A stretch of DNA of 64,000 nt from positions 822,987,896 to 823,051,895 of the forward strand of contig NC_081414.1 in assembly GCF_030272615.1 (NCBI RefSeq). Direction: 5' to 3'. Numbering within the stretch: position 1 is the first letter of the stretch; every line of letters begins with the position of its first letter. Both the position numbers and the translations under genes were made by a program. Positions 11,701 to 22,350 of this stretch are shown here, piece after piece. The notes beneath the pieces were generated by a model. It ran no database searches. It saw nothing but the letters and a program-made list of their open reading frames with translations, and was not told the origin of the DNA. The DNA comes from Cryptomeria japonica (Eukaryota; Streptophyta; Pinopsida; Cupressales; Cupressaceae).

Positions 11701-12800
11701 CTTACATACTGGGGTGTCTTAGTTTGTTGTTGTTCTTCAATTACTGTGGAATCCTCTGATGGTACTGGGGTAACTGGATCTTCATTTTGTACTGGTGGAT
11801 TTAGTGTAGGTTTATTTGTCACAATTTCTGTTGCTGGTTTAGAGTCTATATACCTTGAAGTTCCTCTGAATTGTTCATCAATCTTTACATTTGTACTTTC
11901 AACAATTTTCTGCAATCTCTTATTAAAACATCTATATGCCTTGCTCTTAGATGAATAACCAAGAAATATTCCTTCATCACTTCTAGGATCAAATTTTCCA
12001 ATATACTCATCTCTTCTAATATAACATTTACTTCCAAAAAATCTGAAATACTTAAGAGTAGGAGTATTACCAAACCATAGTTCATGAGGGGTCTTACTGG
12101 TTTTACCTTTCATGTGAACTTTGTTGAATGTATAGACAACAGTGCTAACTACTTCTCTCCAATACACATGTGGTAGATTTGCTTTAGATAACATACTTCT
12201 TGCTGCATCCAAGATAGTTATGTTTTTCCTTTCAACAACTCCATTCTACTATGGTGTCCGAGGTGCTGATAACTGTCTTCTGATTCCATTCACTTCATAG
12301 AATGTATTAAAGTCCTTAGATGTGAATTCTCCTCCTTGATCTGATCTAAAACATTTGAGTTTCTTACCCATTTCATTCTCAACCATTGCTTTGAATAGTT
12401 TGAACTTTCCAAGTGCTTCTAATTTTTCTTTGAGAAAAGTAACCCAACACATTCTAGAATAATCATCAATAATTAGCATGAAATATCTATCACCTTGTAA
12501 GCTTTTAGTTCTTGTTGGACCACATAAATTAGTGTGAACCAAATCAAGAGCATTATTGGATTTTTCTGGAATACTTTTGAAACTAGCTCTAACTTGTTTT
12601 CCAAATTGTCATTCCTTACAAATTATATTGTAAGGTTTCACAAATCTAGGTAGATCTCTTACTACCTTAGAAGTATTGATTTTTACCATGCAATCAAAGT
12701 TTACATGACATAGTCTCTTATGCCATAACCAACTTTCATATATATGTGCAATCAAGCATGTCTTGTCACTGCTATTCAAATGAAAGATATTACCTTTAGT
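11701..12800 (-). pseudogene. pol: Element B integrase
   Basis: The core starts near 12542 with HTNLCGP, where the usual first Asp is again Asn, followed by RSDQGGEF and the VVERKN motif. A TAG-type interruption at the polyglutamine point (near 12249) splits the frame but shifts nothing. The linker to the reverse transcriptase has LNPPVQNEDP and is nearly the same as in A. Confidence 0.85.
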
Positions 12801-14219
12801 CTAATTACCAGTTGCAATTTCCAAACCAGTTCTATTCATGACTTTGAATTTTGTATTTTTCAATTGTAACTGAAATCCCTTCTCAACTAATTGACCAACA
12901 CTTACAAGATTATGCTTTAATCCTTCAACATAATAGACATTGTTAGTGTTATGCTTACCATCAAGAGATATTGAACCCTTACCTTTGATTGAACAGGCTT
13001 TGTCATCTCCAAATCTTACTAAACCTCCATTGTATTCTTGAAAGTTCAAGAATTTATCTTTCTCTCCTGTCATGTGATGTGAGCATCTTGCGTCAATGAT
13101 CCATTCATCCTTTACTTTGACTTTAGTTGCTAGGGCTTGTTATACCGGTTGAGCAATAGGTGTCGGTTGATCTTCTGTTATAGTAACAAAAACCCATCCA
13201 TTTTCTGGTGGATCCTCATCAGAATCATCAGTCACACCTTCATCAGCAATGTAACAAGATTTATCTTTGTTCTTCTTAAATCTGTATCTCTGATATTCAG
13301 GATTAGGGTTGTATGTTCTTCTAGCTTCTTCTCTTAGTATAGCATGTCTATCAGGGCATCTCAAAGCCATATGACCAATTTTATTGCAGTTGAAACATTT
13401 AAAGGGTGCTTTGCCTTCATACTTACTTCCAACTTGACCTTTTGGAATTTTCCTTGCAAATAGTGCTTCAAGTTCTTGAAGCTCTTCATTCTCCTTCCTA
13501 GTTTCTTCAATTTCTCTTGCATAAAAGGCTTTCCAGTTTGATTTGTCAAATGATGGAGTAGATGATGTTGATTCTTTAAAGGTCAAATCTGTCTTTATAG
13601 TAGCAACAGGACCAAAATCCTCAATTTCAAAGGTTGAAAGTTTTCCAATCAATGTATCCCTAGTTACTGATGTATTAGGCATTGTTCTCAACTCATTTAT
13701 AGTAGTAACCTTCATTTTATATGCCAGTGGCAATCCTCTTAAATTTTTTGAAACAATTTCATCCTTACTCAGGGTTCCTCCACAACATTTAATACCCAAA
13801 ACAATTTCATTTACTCTTTCCATAAAAACAGAATTTTTTTCATCTTCTTCCATTTTCATATGTTCATACCTGACCTGGAAGCTTTCAAGTTTTGCAATCT
13901 TGACTATGGAATCTCCTTCATTTAGTGTTTCCAAATGATCCCAAATAGCTTTAATAGTAGACCTATCTAATAATCCAATTATTTGTTGATCTAATAATGT
14001 GCTCAAAAGTGCTTCTCTTTCTTTGCAGTCATTCTCCTCATCTTTAGCTAAGGTAGTTGGAGCAGTCTGACCAGCTACAACAGTAGTATAACAATTCTTT
14101 GTAACTTCCCAGATGTCTTTACCAATGCAATTCAGATGTATCTCCATCCTCATCTTCCATATCCCATAGTTGGTTCCATCAAGTTTAAGACTGTCATTCC
14201 TGAAATAATTAGTAGACAT
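12801..14219 (-). pseudogene. gag: Element B gag and protease
   Basis: The start at 14219 gives MSTNYFRN and 359 codons of gag with an intact zinc knuckle CFNCNKIGHMALRC (plus-strand 13358-13399). The protease follows in the same frame after a TAA near 13139. Its active site reads IIDARCSHHM rather than IIDSGCSQHM, so the catalytic DSG triplet is lost and B could not have processed its own polyprotein. Gag is closely similar to that of A. Confidence 0.9.
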
Positions 14220-14258
14220 TGGATCTCCTCAAGTTAAACTTCTGCAAAAGAGGACTAA

Positions 14259-14271
14259 GCTCTGATACCAA
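14259..14271 (-). other. Primer-binding site of element B
   Basis: The minus strand reads TTGGTATCAGAGC, just inside the 5' LTR, complementary to initiator tRNA-Met. Confidence 0.85.
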
Positions 14272-14272
14272 T

Positions 14273-14785
14273 TATTAGGTCCCGAAGACAACTAAGAGGG
14301 TCAGGGGAGGTGAATCAGTTGTCTAATAAATTCAAACCAAAACCAATTAACCAACTTAATGCTTAATACCGGTAAACCAGTTAAGTATGCTGATAGACAG
14401 TGTCAAAAGTAAATTGCTATACTGGTAAAGATTAATGCATGAAACATAAACATAAAGTTATCCACAACACATAACACCAATATTTGTATGTGGAAACCTT
14501 GTAAGGGGAAAAACCACGGTGCGAAACCTTACCCACAATCAAATGATACTACTACAGATAGTAAGTGTGCATAAATGGGGTCTGCACGTGCAGAAAGGCC
14601 AACAGCCTAGAGCTCACTACTCAATCACGAAATGGGAGTCACACTGACTACAGTTGGATGGTTAAATCCAATAAGAATGTACTATAGAAAATAGCATCTT
14701 CATATGCTAGATTCAGTACCAGTGTAATGCTGATATGCTTCTACAAAAACCTAGCTTCACCTTCAAATGATGTCTTCGTGTATGC
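14273..14785 (-). repeat. 5' LTR of element B, first part
   Basis: It opens TATTAGG on the plus strand, so the usual terminal TG has become TA. It continues to the target duplication of element C (tatgc, 14781-14785) and resumes at 26136. Confidence 0.95.
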
Positions 14786-16067
14786 TGATGAGCTTAAAAT
14801 ATGCTCATAATTTGGATGTTTTGATAAAACTTTTAAATGCCTTTACTTTTGTTATTTCATGGATGTTCAGACTTTGTGAAACCTTTTTGGGATATCCTGT
14901 AGCAAGAGACTTTTATATTCTTGCAGCTCTTTGTGATTGACTTGATTGCATTTATTGCCCCGTTGACTCCCTAAAATGACTGGTATATCGTATACAGTTT
15001 TTGAATGATGAAGTAAATCTAAAATATGTGATTAATGAATGGATATCGTGTATGTGCCATACGCCTTTTTTGTTGCCTATTACCTTTTGTTTCGCAGGTT
15101 GTTGAAGAATGATCGAGTCAAGCGCAGTCAATCTCGGCCTTGCAGTAAAGCCCATTTCTTGCATGATTTCGAGAAAGCTCCGGCAAAGACTCTTTGACTG
15201 AAATCATGGGAAAGAATTTTAATGACAAAGAGTGGAGTGCTAGATTCTTTCTGGATCGGGTTGAATGCATAAATTCATTTATGAAGTTTGTTCCTTGATT
15301 TGAGGATATGTTTTACTTCCACGTCTTTCTTTGATGAAGTTAGTTAGTTAGTTGCTCCCCTGTTTTTAAATAAAGCTTCTCCTCCTGCGCGAGAGAGGGA
15401 AAAGAGAGGGATAGAATAAGAATATTAGATGTCATGTAAGAATGAAGATAATGAAAGACAGAATCTGTTTAACCAGAAGTAAAGCTTGTTGTTAGTTTCC
15501 ATATCAACAAAACAATGTATATCATTCTGTTTTTATGAATAAAGTTCAATGAAGTTCTGAGTTTCGTATCTGCATAATCAGGAGATGCTTGCTAAGGGGG
15601 CCCACGTAGTAGGTATCTGTAGCTAGTTAGTTAGTTGTTCTTTCTTGTTAAGCTTCAGTTTGCTTTCATCTTTAAAGTTTTTATACAAACTCAGCTTTAC
15701 ATTGCTCTTGCAGCATAAGGAATCCATCACTGTGTCTGTTCTTGCAGCATAAGGCTAGTTCATAGTTTGTGTTTCAGTTGTAGTTATTATGGTTTCTGTT
15801 GTAATCAAATCACAGTTGAGTTAAAGAGCTTTGCATTACCTTCCTATAGCATAGGTAGGATTTCTTTTTAGTATGTATTTCTGCTAAGATTTGACCAAAA
15901 TAAGTTCCTAGTGCATATATTTTGCTGCACCATTTAAAGTATACGTCCCTTGGTTTGACAAGTAAATGAACGTCTACAGAGAGAGATATTGGTCACCTAT
16001 TGGAATGCCCAATTCCCAGGAAAGGTTTTACTATGATTTTCATATCTTTTTGTGGGCGCGACCATCA
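14786..16067 (+). repeat. 5' LTR of element C
   Basis: The LTR is 1282 bp, opening TGATGAGC and closing GACCATCA. It has a TAAATAAAGC polyadenylation-like word near 15368 and several TTAGTTAGTTAG runs. Its mate is at 24849-26130. Confidence 0.97.
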
Positions 16068-16317
16068 TTTTTGGTGCGGTTGCCGAGGGTGGCGTCTAGC
16101 TAGGAGTTTATCAGAAGTCATTTTTGGCATTAGATTAGCTTGTTAGTAAAATTTTCTAGATTCTTCAAGCCACTATTTATTATATTGCATGCATAGAAGA
16201 AGAAGAGATGCACTTGGAAGGTTCATCCCTTAAAATCTTTTTATTTAACTACCATTTGACCCAGCTGACAACGAACTTGAGGAAAATCCATTCTCTCTGT
16301 TATTTCAGCAACCAAAC
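16068..16317 (+). other. Leader of element C with primer-binding site
   Basis: The primer-binding site is TGGTGCGGTTGCCGAGGG near 16072-16089. It resembles the TGGCGCCGTTGCCGGGGA of Athila and Tat elements, which is read as tRNA-Asp. Nothing else is recognised before the gag ATG at 16318. Confidence 0.65.
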
Positions 16318-18030
16318 ATGACAAATAATCAACCCAATAATCCACCTCCTGCATTTGAGTTTCCTATTGTTCCCCAGGGAGATACTGACAATCTTAAAAA
16401 CATTCCCTCTTCTTTGCTTCCAAAGTTTTATGGCCTCGTTACAAAGGACCCAGAAACCTTTCTATTTGAATTTGATGTCCTCTGTTGCAGTTATGACTAC
16501 AACACAGACGCTCATAAATTGAAGTTATTCCCTTACACCTTGAAGGAAGGAGCTCTCAGATGGTTCATGAGTCTGGGAAGAGGTGTAGTTGATAGTTGGG
16601 AGGTCATGCAGACAAAATTCCTTGAAAAGTATAAGGAATATTGTAAGAGCGCCAGTAAGGGTGATGATATATTTCGAATTCAGTAGAAGGAGGATGAAAG
16701 TCTGGAAGATTACATTTCCAGATTCTTGTTTGCACTACAGAGGAACTCAAACCATACTTTCAATGAGGACTCTCAGAAAATGTTGTTTCTAAAGGAAATC
16801 AGTGATGCTTGTATAGATGCCCTGGACCTGATAGGAGGAGGTGATATAACCCAGGTGCCTTGGGATGATATAAAGAAAATATGTCTTAACTACTCTCGAG
16901 CAATAGTTAAGAAAGGTAGAGGTCATCATGCCACAATAGGGAAGTCTTCTTCTAGCGGAGTTTCCCGAATAGAGATAAAAAATTTGCTATCTAACTTCAA
17001 GAAGGACATCATTAATAATATGGCTATGCAACTGGACACTATGCAAGCTCGAAAGAAACATGAGGAGGCTGAAGCAGTTTTGGTCGAGTTCTATCCATAC
17101 TGCAGACAAAAGAAGCGTGATTGCAGATGCAAGATGGTGGCTAATTTGGAAGCCAAACAACTACCTATTGACTTCAAGCCAGTAGAAAGAGATTATGATC
17201 ACGTGTTCTTTGTTGCACAAAGGAGACCATGGGCCCAAAGACAAGGTATGCCTCAAGACCCTTTAACTTTTGGTAATTCTTATTCTGGATATAATAACCA
17301 ATGGCAACATGCATATGGACCACCACCATCTTGGAACCCACCTCAACCAAATTGGCCTAATTATCAGATCCAGCAATGGCAATCCCCTCAAGGAGGATGG
17401 CAGTAGCCACAGGGGCAATGGACCCCACCTTTAGAAAATTAGCAGCAAAATTCTCAATGGCGAGGCCCTCAACAATGGCAAAACCAGTCCTCTGGATTCC
17501 TGCAGCTTCCACAACCGCAACCACAAGCCCTTATGCCACCTCCTGCAGTAACTGCCACAAATCCTGGACCTCCAAAACAAACGCCTATGCCTGCCCAGCC
17601 AATGCCCAATCCCAATAATAAGCCTCAGCAACCTGCGTATCTTGCCGAAGCCAACCAATATCAAACTTATGCCTTAAATATTAATGACATCCATTTGAGA
17701 TCTGGAACTACTTTACCTGCTCCAAAACCACCTTGGATTACTGAAATATCAGATCTTCCCCATGAAGAACCGATTACACTTGTTGTTCCTACTGAGCACA
17801 TACCAATAACAGATACTGTTCCTAAAGAGCCCATTCTACAAAATCAAGATAACCCACATTTTCCTCAGAGGTTGCAAAGTACTGCATATAAACCCATGGA
17901 ACAACCCACTTTTGACATTATGGATCAGCTCAAAAATGTGCAGATTGAAATTCCTTTATTTCAGGCTATTAAAGATATTCCTATTTTTGGAAAAGCTATT
18001 AAAGAAGCTTGTTTAAAGAAGCCTGGATGA
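16318..18030 (+). pseudogene. gag: Element C gag
   Basis: ATG at 16318 in good context. The capsid-type retrotransposon gag domain lies at about residues 35-150 (TLKEGALRWFMSLGRG). A charged stretch and a Cys-rich motif near 17080-17130 (CRQKKRDCRCK) follow. A long Pro/Gln/Asn-rich segment runs from about 17220 to 17650. No classic CCHC knuckle is seen. In-frame stops: TAG 16684, TAG 17404, TAG 17440, TGA 18028. The frame does not shift. Confidence 0.85.
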
Positions 18031-18920
18031 AAGAAAAATGACCCTCAAACAATTCATGTCTTAGGAAAATTGGCTGATATAATGTTGGGAAATGTAGTTA
18101 TACCAAAGTATATTGACTCTGGAAGTCCTGTAGTGCAGATAAATGTAAATGGCCAAGTTGTAAAAAATGTTTTGATTGATTTAGGTGCTGCCATTAATGT
18201 CATGACAAAGCATACTATGGATTCCCTGAACATTTTAAACATTAGGTCTACACCCACAGTCCTGTAGCTTGCAGACAGCTCTACAGATAAACCTGATGGG
18301 ATTGTAGAAGATGTAATTGTCATTCTTGAATCTTGGGAGCATCTTGCTGATTTCACAATATTATCAGTTAAGGTAACTTTAGGAGGGTATCCAGTTATTC
18401 TTGGTAGACCATGGTTAGCAACTGCTGATACTTTTACAGGATGCCGTTCTGGAGATATGACCATTTCTGATGGGCAGTCCACAAAGAAATTGGCTCTGTA
18501 TCCTCCTACTAGACCTCAGCCAGATTTGTCCCAACCTGTTTGGCCAGATGTGGGGGAGAAAATTGAAGAAACCAATTCCTTGGCTCAATTAATGATGATT
18601 CAAAATGACCCATTCTCACAACTTTAGAGTGAAGATGTCTTATTGTTTCAAATTCTACAAAACTTTGATAAAGGTGGTTCATCTGATCCAAATGATACTC
18701 ATTTACAATGTTTCCTGCAGCAACCAGATTCTAAAAATTCACTGCCTAAACTTCCAGTGATTTTTCATAATTTGCTTCCACAAGAGATACAAACATTACT
18801 TGTAGTCTCTATGAGTGATCTCACGGAGCAGATAGAATTGTCTCAAGGTCATTGTTTGAATATCAATAATAAGCTGTCACAGTCTCAACAGGCTGATCTA
18901 TTAAAAATGCTACAAGAATA
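18031..18920 (+). pseudogene. pro: Element C protease region
   Basis: The aspartic protease core is VLIDLGAAINVMT near 18170-18205, in which DLGA replaces the retroviral DSGA; DLGA is common in Athila and Tat elements. The flap and C-terminal part include VILGRPWLATAD near 18400. In-frame TAG codons stand at 18265, 18625 and 18919. The frame is the same as that of gag and of RT. Confidence 0.8.
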
Positions 18921-20290
18921 GCATAAAGCTTTTGCATGAGAATATGGGGACATGCGAGGAATAGATCCTTGAGTTTGTACTCATAGGATATATATCAAAG
19001 AAGATTGTTCACCAATTAGACAACCTCAAAGAAGAGTAAATCCAGCACTTAGGGAAATAGTTAAAAGTGAGCTTCAAAAATTGCTTGATGCTGGTTTTAT
19101 TTATCCAATCTCTGACAGTCAATGGGTTTCTCCCTTAGTCATTGTTCCCAAGAAGGGTGGAAAATGGAGAGTATGTGTAGATTATAGAGAATTGAATAGA
19201 GCCACTAAAAAAGATCACTTTCCACTACCTTTTGTAGATCAAGTACTAGACTCACTGTCTGGCAAAAAATATTTTTCTTTTTTGGATGGTTACAGTGGAT
19301 ACAATCAGATAAAAATAGCCCCTGAAGATCAAGATAAGACCACTTTTACCTGTCCATGGGGAACATTTGCTTATTCGGTCTTGCCTTTTGGCCTATGCAA
19401 TGCACCAACAACATTTCAAAGAGTAGTAATTAGTATCTTTGCTGATATATCTCATGAATGTATGAAGATTTACATGGATGATTTCACTGCCTATGGAGTC
19501 ACATTTGAAGAAGCACTGGTAAATTTAGAAAAAGTATTGAAAAGATGTAGAGAGCAAAATTTGTCTCTAAATAGTGAGAAGTGTTTTCTAATGATGGAAG
19601 AAGGTATTGTTCTAGGTCATCATGTTTCAAAAAATGGAATTCAGGTTGACCCTGCTAAAATTGAAGTAATTCAGAATTTACAAACTCCTGCAAAATAGAA
19701 AGATGTCAAAAGTTTTCTTGGTCATGCAGGGTATTATAGAAGGTTTATTAAAGACTTTAGTAAAATTGTCAGTCCACTTTATGCTTTGTTAACAAAGGAT
19801 TCCCAATTTGAGTGGACAGAGGCCTGTGAAAAATCCTTCCTACAATTAAAAGACTTTTTTACTAAAGCCCCTGTTCTTCAAGGTCCAAAATGGAATTTGC
19901 CTTTTCACATACATGCTGATGCTTCTGACTTTGGCATAGGAGCAATTTTGAATCAAAAAGAAAATTCAGTTGAACATGCTATTTACTTTATCAGCAAGAA
20001 CCTTCAAGGTCCTGAGCTCAACTATACTGTCACAGAAAAGGAGTTGCTTGCAGTAGTATATGCTTTGATTAAATTTAGACATTATGTCACAGGTTATCAG
20101 ATATTCATCCATACTGACAATGCAACAATCAAATATCTGATGAACAAACCTGCCATTTCTGGTAGGTTGGCACGTTGGCTCCTGTTGTTACAAGAATTTG
20201 ACATTTCCATAATTGACAAACGAGGGAGAGCTAATGTTGTAGCTGACTTTTTATCAAGACTCCAATCAGCTACACTTGTTGAACATGAGA
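18921..20290 (+). pseudogene. pol: Element C reverse transcriptase and RNase H
   Basis: The reverse transcriptase has the gypsy blocks GFIYPISDSQWVSPLV, WRVCVDYRELN, DGYSGYNQI, TFQR and the catalytic YMDDF at 19471-19485. The RNase H (about 19790-20270) shows HADASDFGIGA, ELNYTVTEKELLAVV and TDNATIKYL, i.e. the usual gypsy RNase H. There is no second RNase H. In-frame stops: TGA 18937, TGA 18970, TAG 19696. Nothing is frameshifted. Confidence 0.92.
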
Positions 20291-21690
20291 TCATCGATGA
20301 TAGGTTCCCAGATGAACACTTGTTTTCCATCACTGCACATATACCCTGGTATGCAGACATTGTCAATTATCTAGAAGCAAACAGAATACCAGACTACTTT
20401 TCTCCAAAAGAAAAGAAATTGTTAATAGAGAAAAGTTTTAACTTTTCCTGGATTGCAAATAGTTTGTTTTATACTAGAGCTGATCAAGTGATGCGAAGAT
20501 GTGTAAGAGAAGATGAAACTTATGACATATTGCATGCTTGCCATGATGAACCATGTGGAAGACATTTTGCAGCAAAAAGAACATCAATGAAAGTTCTTAC
20601 AATAGGGTACTATTGGCCAACATTACATAAGGATGCTGTGGTCTATACAAGAAAATGTGACAAATATCAGTGTATGGGAAGACCAACTAAGTCCGATGAA
20701 ATGCCACTACATCCATAGATAATAGTCACCCCTTTTGATAAATGGGGGATGGATTTTGTAGGACCAATTGATCCACCATCAAATGGAAAGTCATACATTC
20801 TAGTTTGCACGGACTATGTAACAAAATGGGTCGAGGTAACAACTATGACTCATACTCGAGATAACAAAGTTGTTGAGTTTCTGTATGAACAAATCTTCAC
20901 AAAATTTGGGATTCCCAGAGAGCTTGTAACAGATCAAGGAGCTCAGTTTACGTCTAATCTGATCACAGCACTAATGAATGAATATAAAATCAAACATAGG
21001 AAGTCCAGCCCTTATCACCCTCAAGCTAATGGTCAGGCAGAGGTAACAAACAGAGAAATTGAGGTGATCCTCACAAAGATAGTACAGATACATAGAAAAC
21101 ATTGGAGCAATAGACTTCCTGAAGCAGTTTGGGCTTACAGAACTACATGGAAAACAACAACTGGGTTTACACCTTTTGAGCTGCTTTATGGGAAAACAGC
21201 CATGTTACCCATAGAATTTGAACACAAAACTTTGAGGACAGCTCTTGAACTCAATATAGACATATCTGAAGCACAGAAGGACCATCTCCTGTAGCTAAAT
21301 GCTTTGGACGAAATGAGAAAAGCTGCCCTGTAGCATACAAAAGCAATCCAACAACAAAGAAAAAAATGGCATGATCAGCACATCAAAACCAGGAAATTTT
21401 TTACTGGAGATTGGGCTCTGTTATATGATTCCAGATATCAAGAAAACCAAGGTAAGCTCACAACACGTTGTCTTGGCCCCTATGAAGTTGAAAATGTGTT
21501 CGACAATGGAGCTGTACAGCTGGTAACAATAGACCCAGTCCGCTTCAAATTGCTAGTGAATGGCCACCGACTCTGGTTATACCACAAACTAGTCTCCAAG
21601 GAAGAATTCATGAAGCAGTTCATTCAGGTTCCTCTCGCTACTCTTCCTGCAGCCGAAGGCTTTTGCCTTTCTCCTACAGCGTCACCATAA
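20291..21690 (+). pseudogene. int: Element C integrase
   Basis: The HHCC zinc module (about 20540-20680: HDEPCGRHF, GYYWP, CDKYQC) precedes the core (20749-21294) with MDFVGP, VTDQGAQFTS and the NGQAE motif, so all three acidic residues are intact. The C-terminal GPYEVENV module (about 21470) follows; there is no chromodomain. In-frame TAG codons stand at 20716, 21292 and 21331. It ends at 21690. Confidence 0.92.
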
Positions 21691-22350
21691 TTTTCAAAAG
21701 CATGCCCATAATAAAGGTTTTCTTTTTACAAAAGGAAACCCCTTTTCTCCATTCTCATTTATCGCCCCCATTTCACTTCTTTCACTTTCGTCCATTCATT
21801 TCATTTGTTCATTTCATCCATCCATTTCACCCATCCACGTCATCCACCCACATCCAACTTAATTAAGATATCTTTCCCACTTGTCAATCCATGCAGATGC
21901 CGTCATATTTTTTCACACGTACGTGCAATTATCAAAGGTACGCCATATCTTTTCTTATCGCATATTTGATTTATTTCATTCTATTCATTTTCTGATATGC
22001 ATGTACCAGTCATTATTGCCTGAACTTCTGCCTGTTCTTTGCGACATGTGAGGACATATGTCATATTTTAAGTAGGGGGCGGGGTAATCCATCTTTTAAA
22101 ACCTGTCTTTTCGCCACTGCCATAACTGCAAAATAATCTTCTTTAATACTTTTCTGATACTTTCCAACTATGATCGCATGTCTTTCTTTATTGCATAATC
22201 ATGATTAAGATTGCTTGTTCAAAAATGTTCATTTTTTGAAAAGAAAGAAAGTATTATGACGACATGAAAGAAAAAACCAGAAGAGAAAGGGAAGTAGTGA
22301 ATTTGAATCTTCAGCAAGGAATCGAGTTCAGCTGAAGGAAAACTACAAAC
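21691..22350 (+). other. Gap between integrase and the extra ORF of element C
   Basis: No coding sequence. A pyrimidine-rich stretch (about 21740-21860, rich in CATTTCATCCATC) and a TTTCTCCTACAG word just before 21680 look like branch/acceptor-type sequence for a spliced downstream mRNA, which is inference. A polypurine-like tract lies at 22069-22084. Confidence 0.5.
22069..22084 (+). other. Internal polypurine-like tract of element C
   Basis: TAAGTAGGGGGCGGGG shares TAAGTAGGGGGC with the terminal polypurine tract at 24835-24848. It is a candidate second priming site. Confidence 0.5.
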
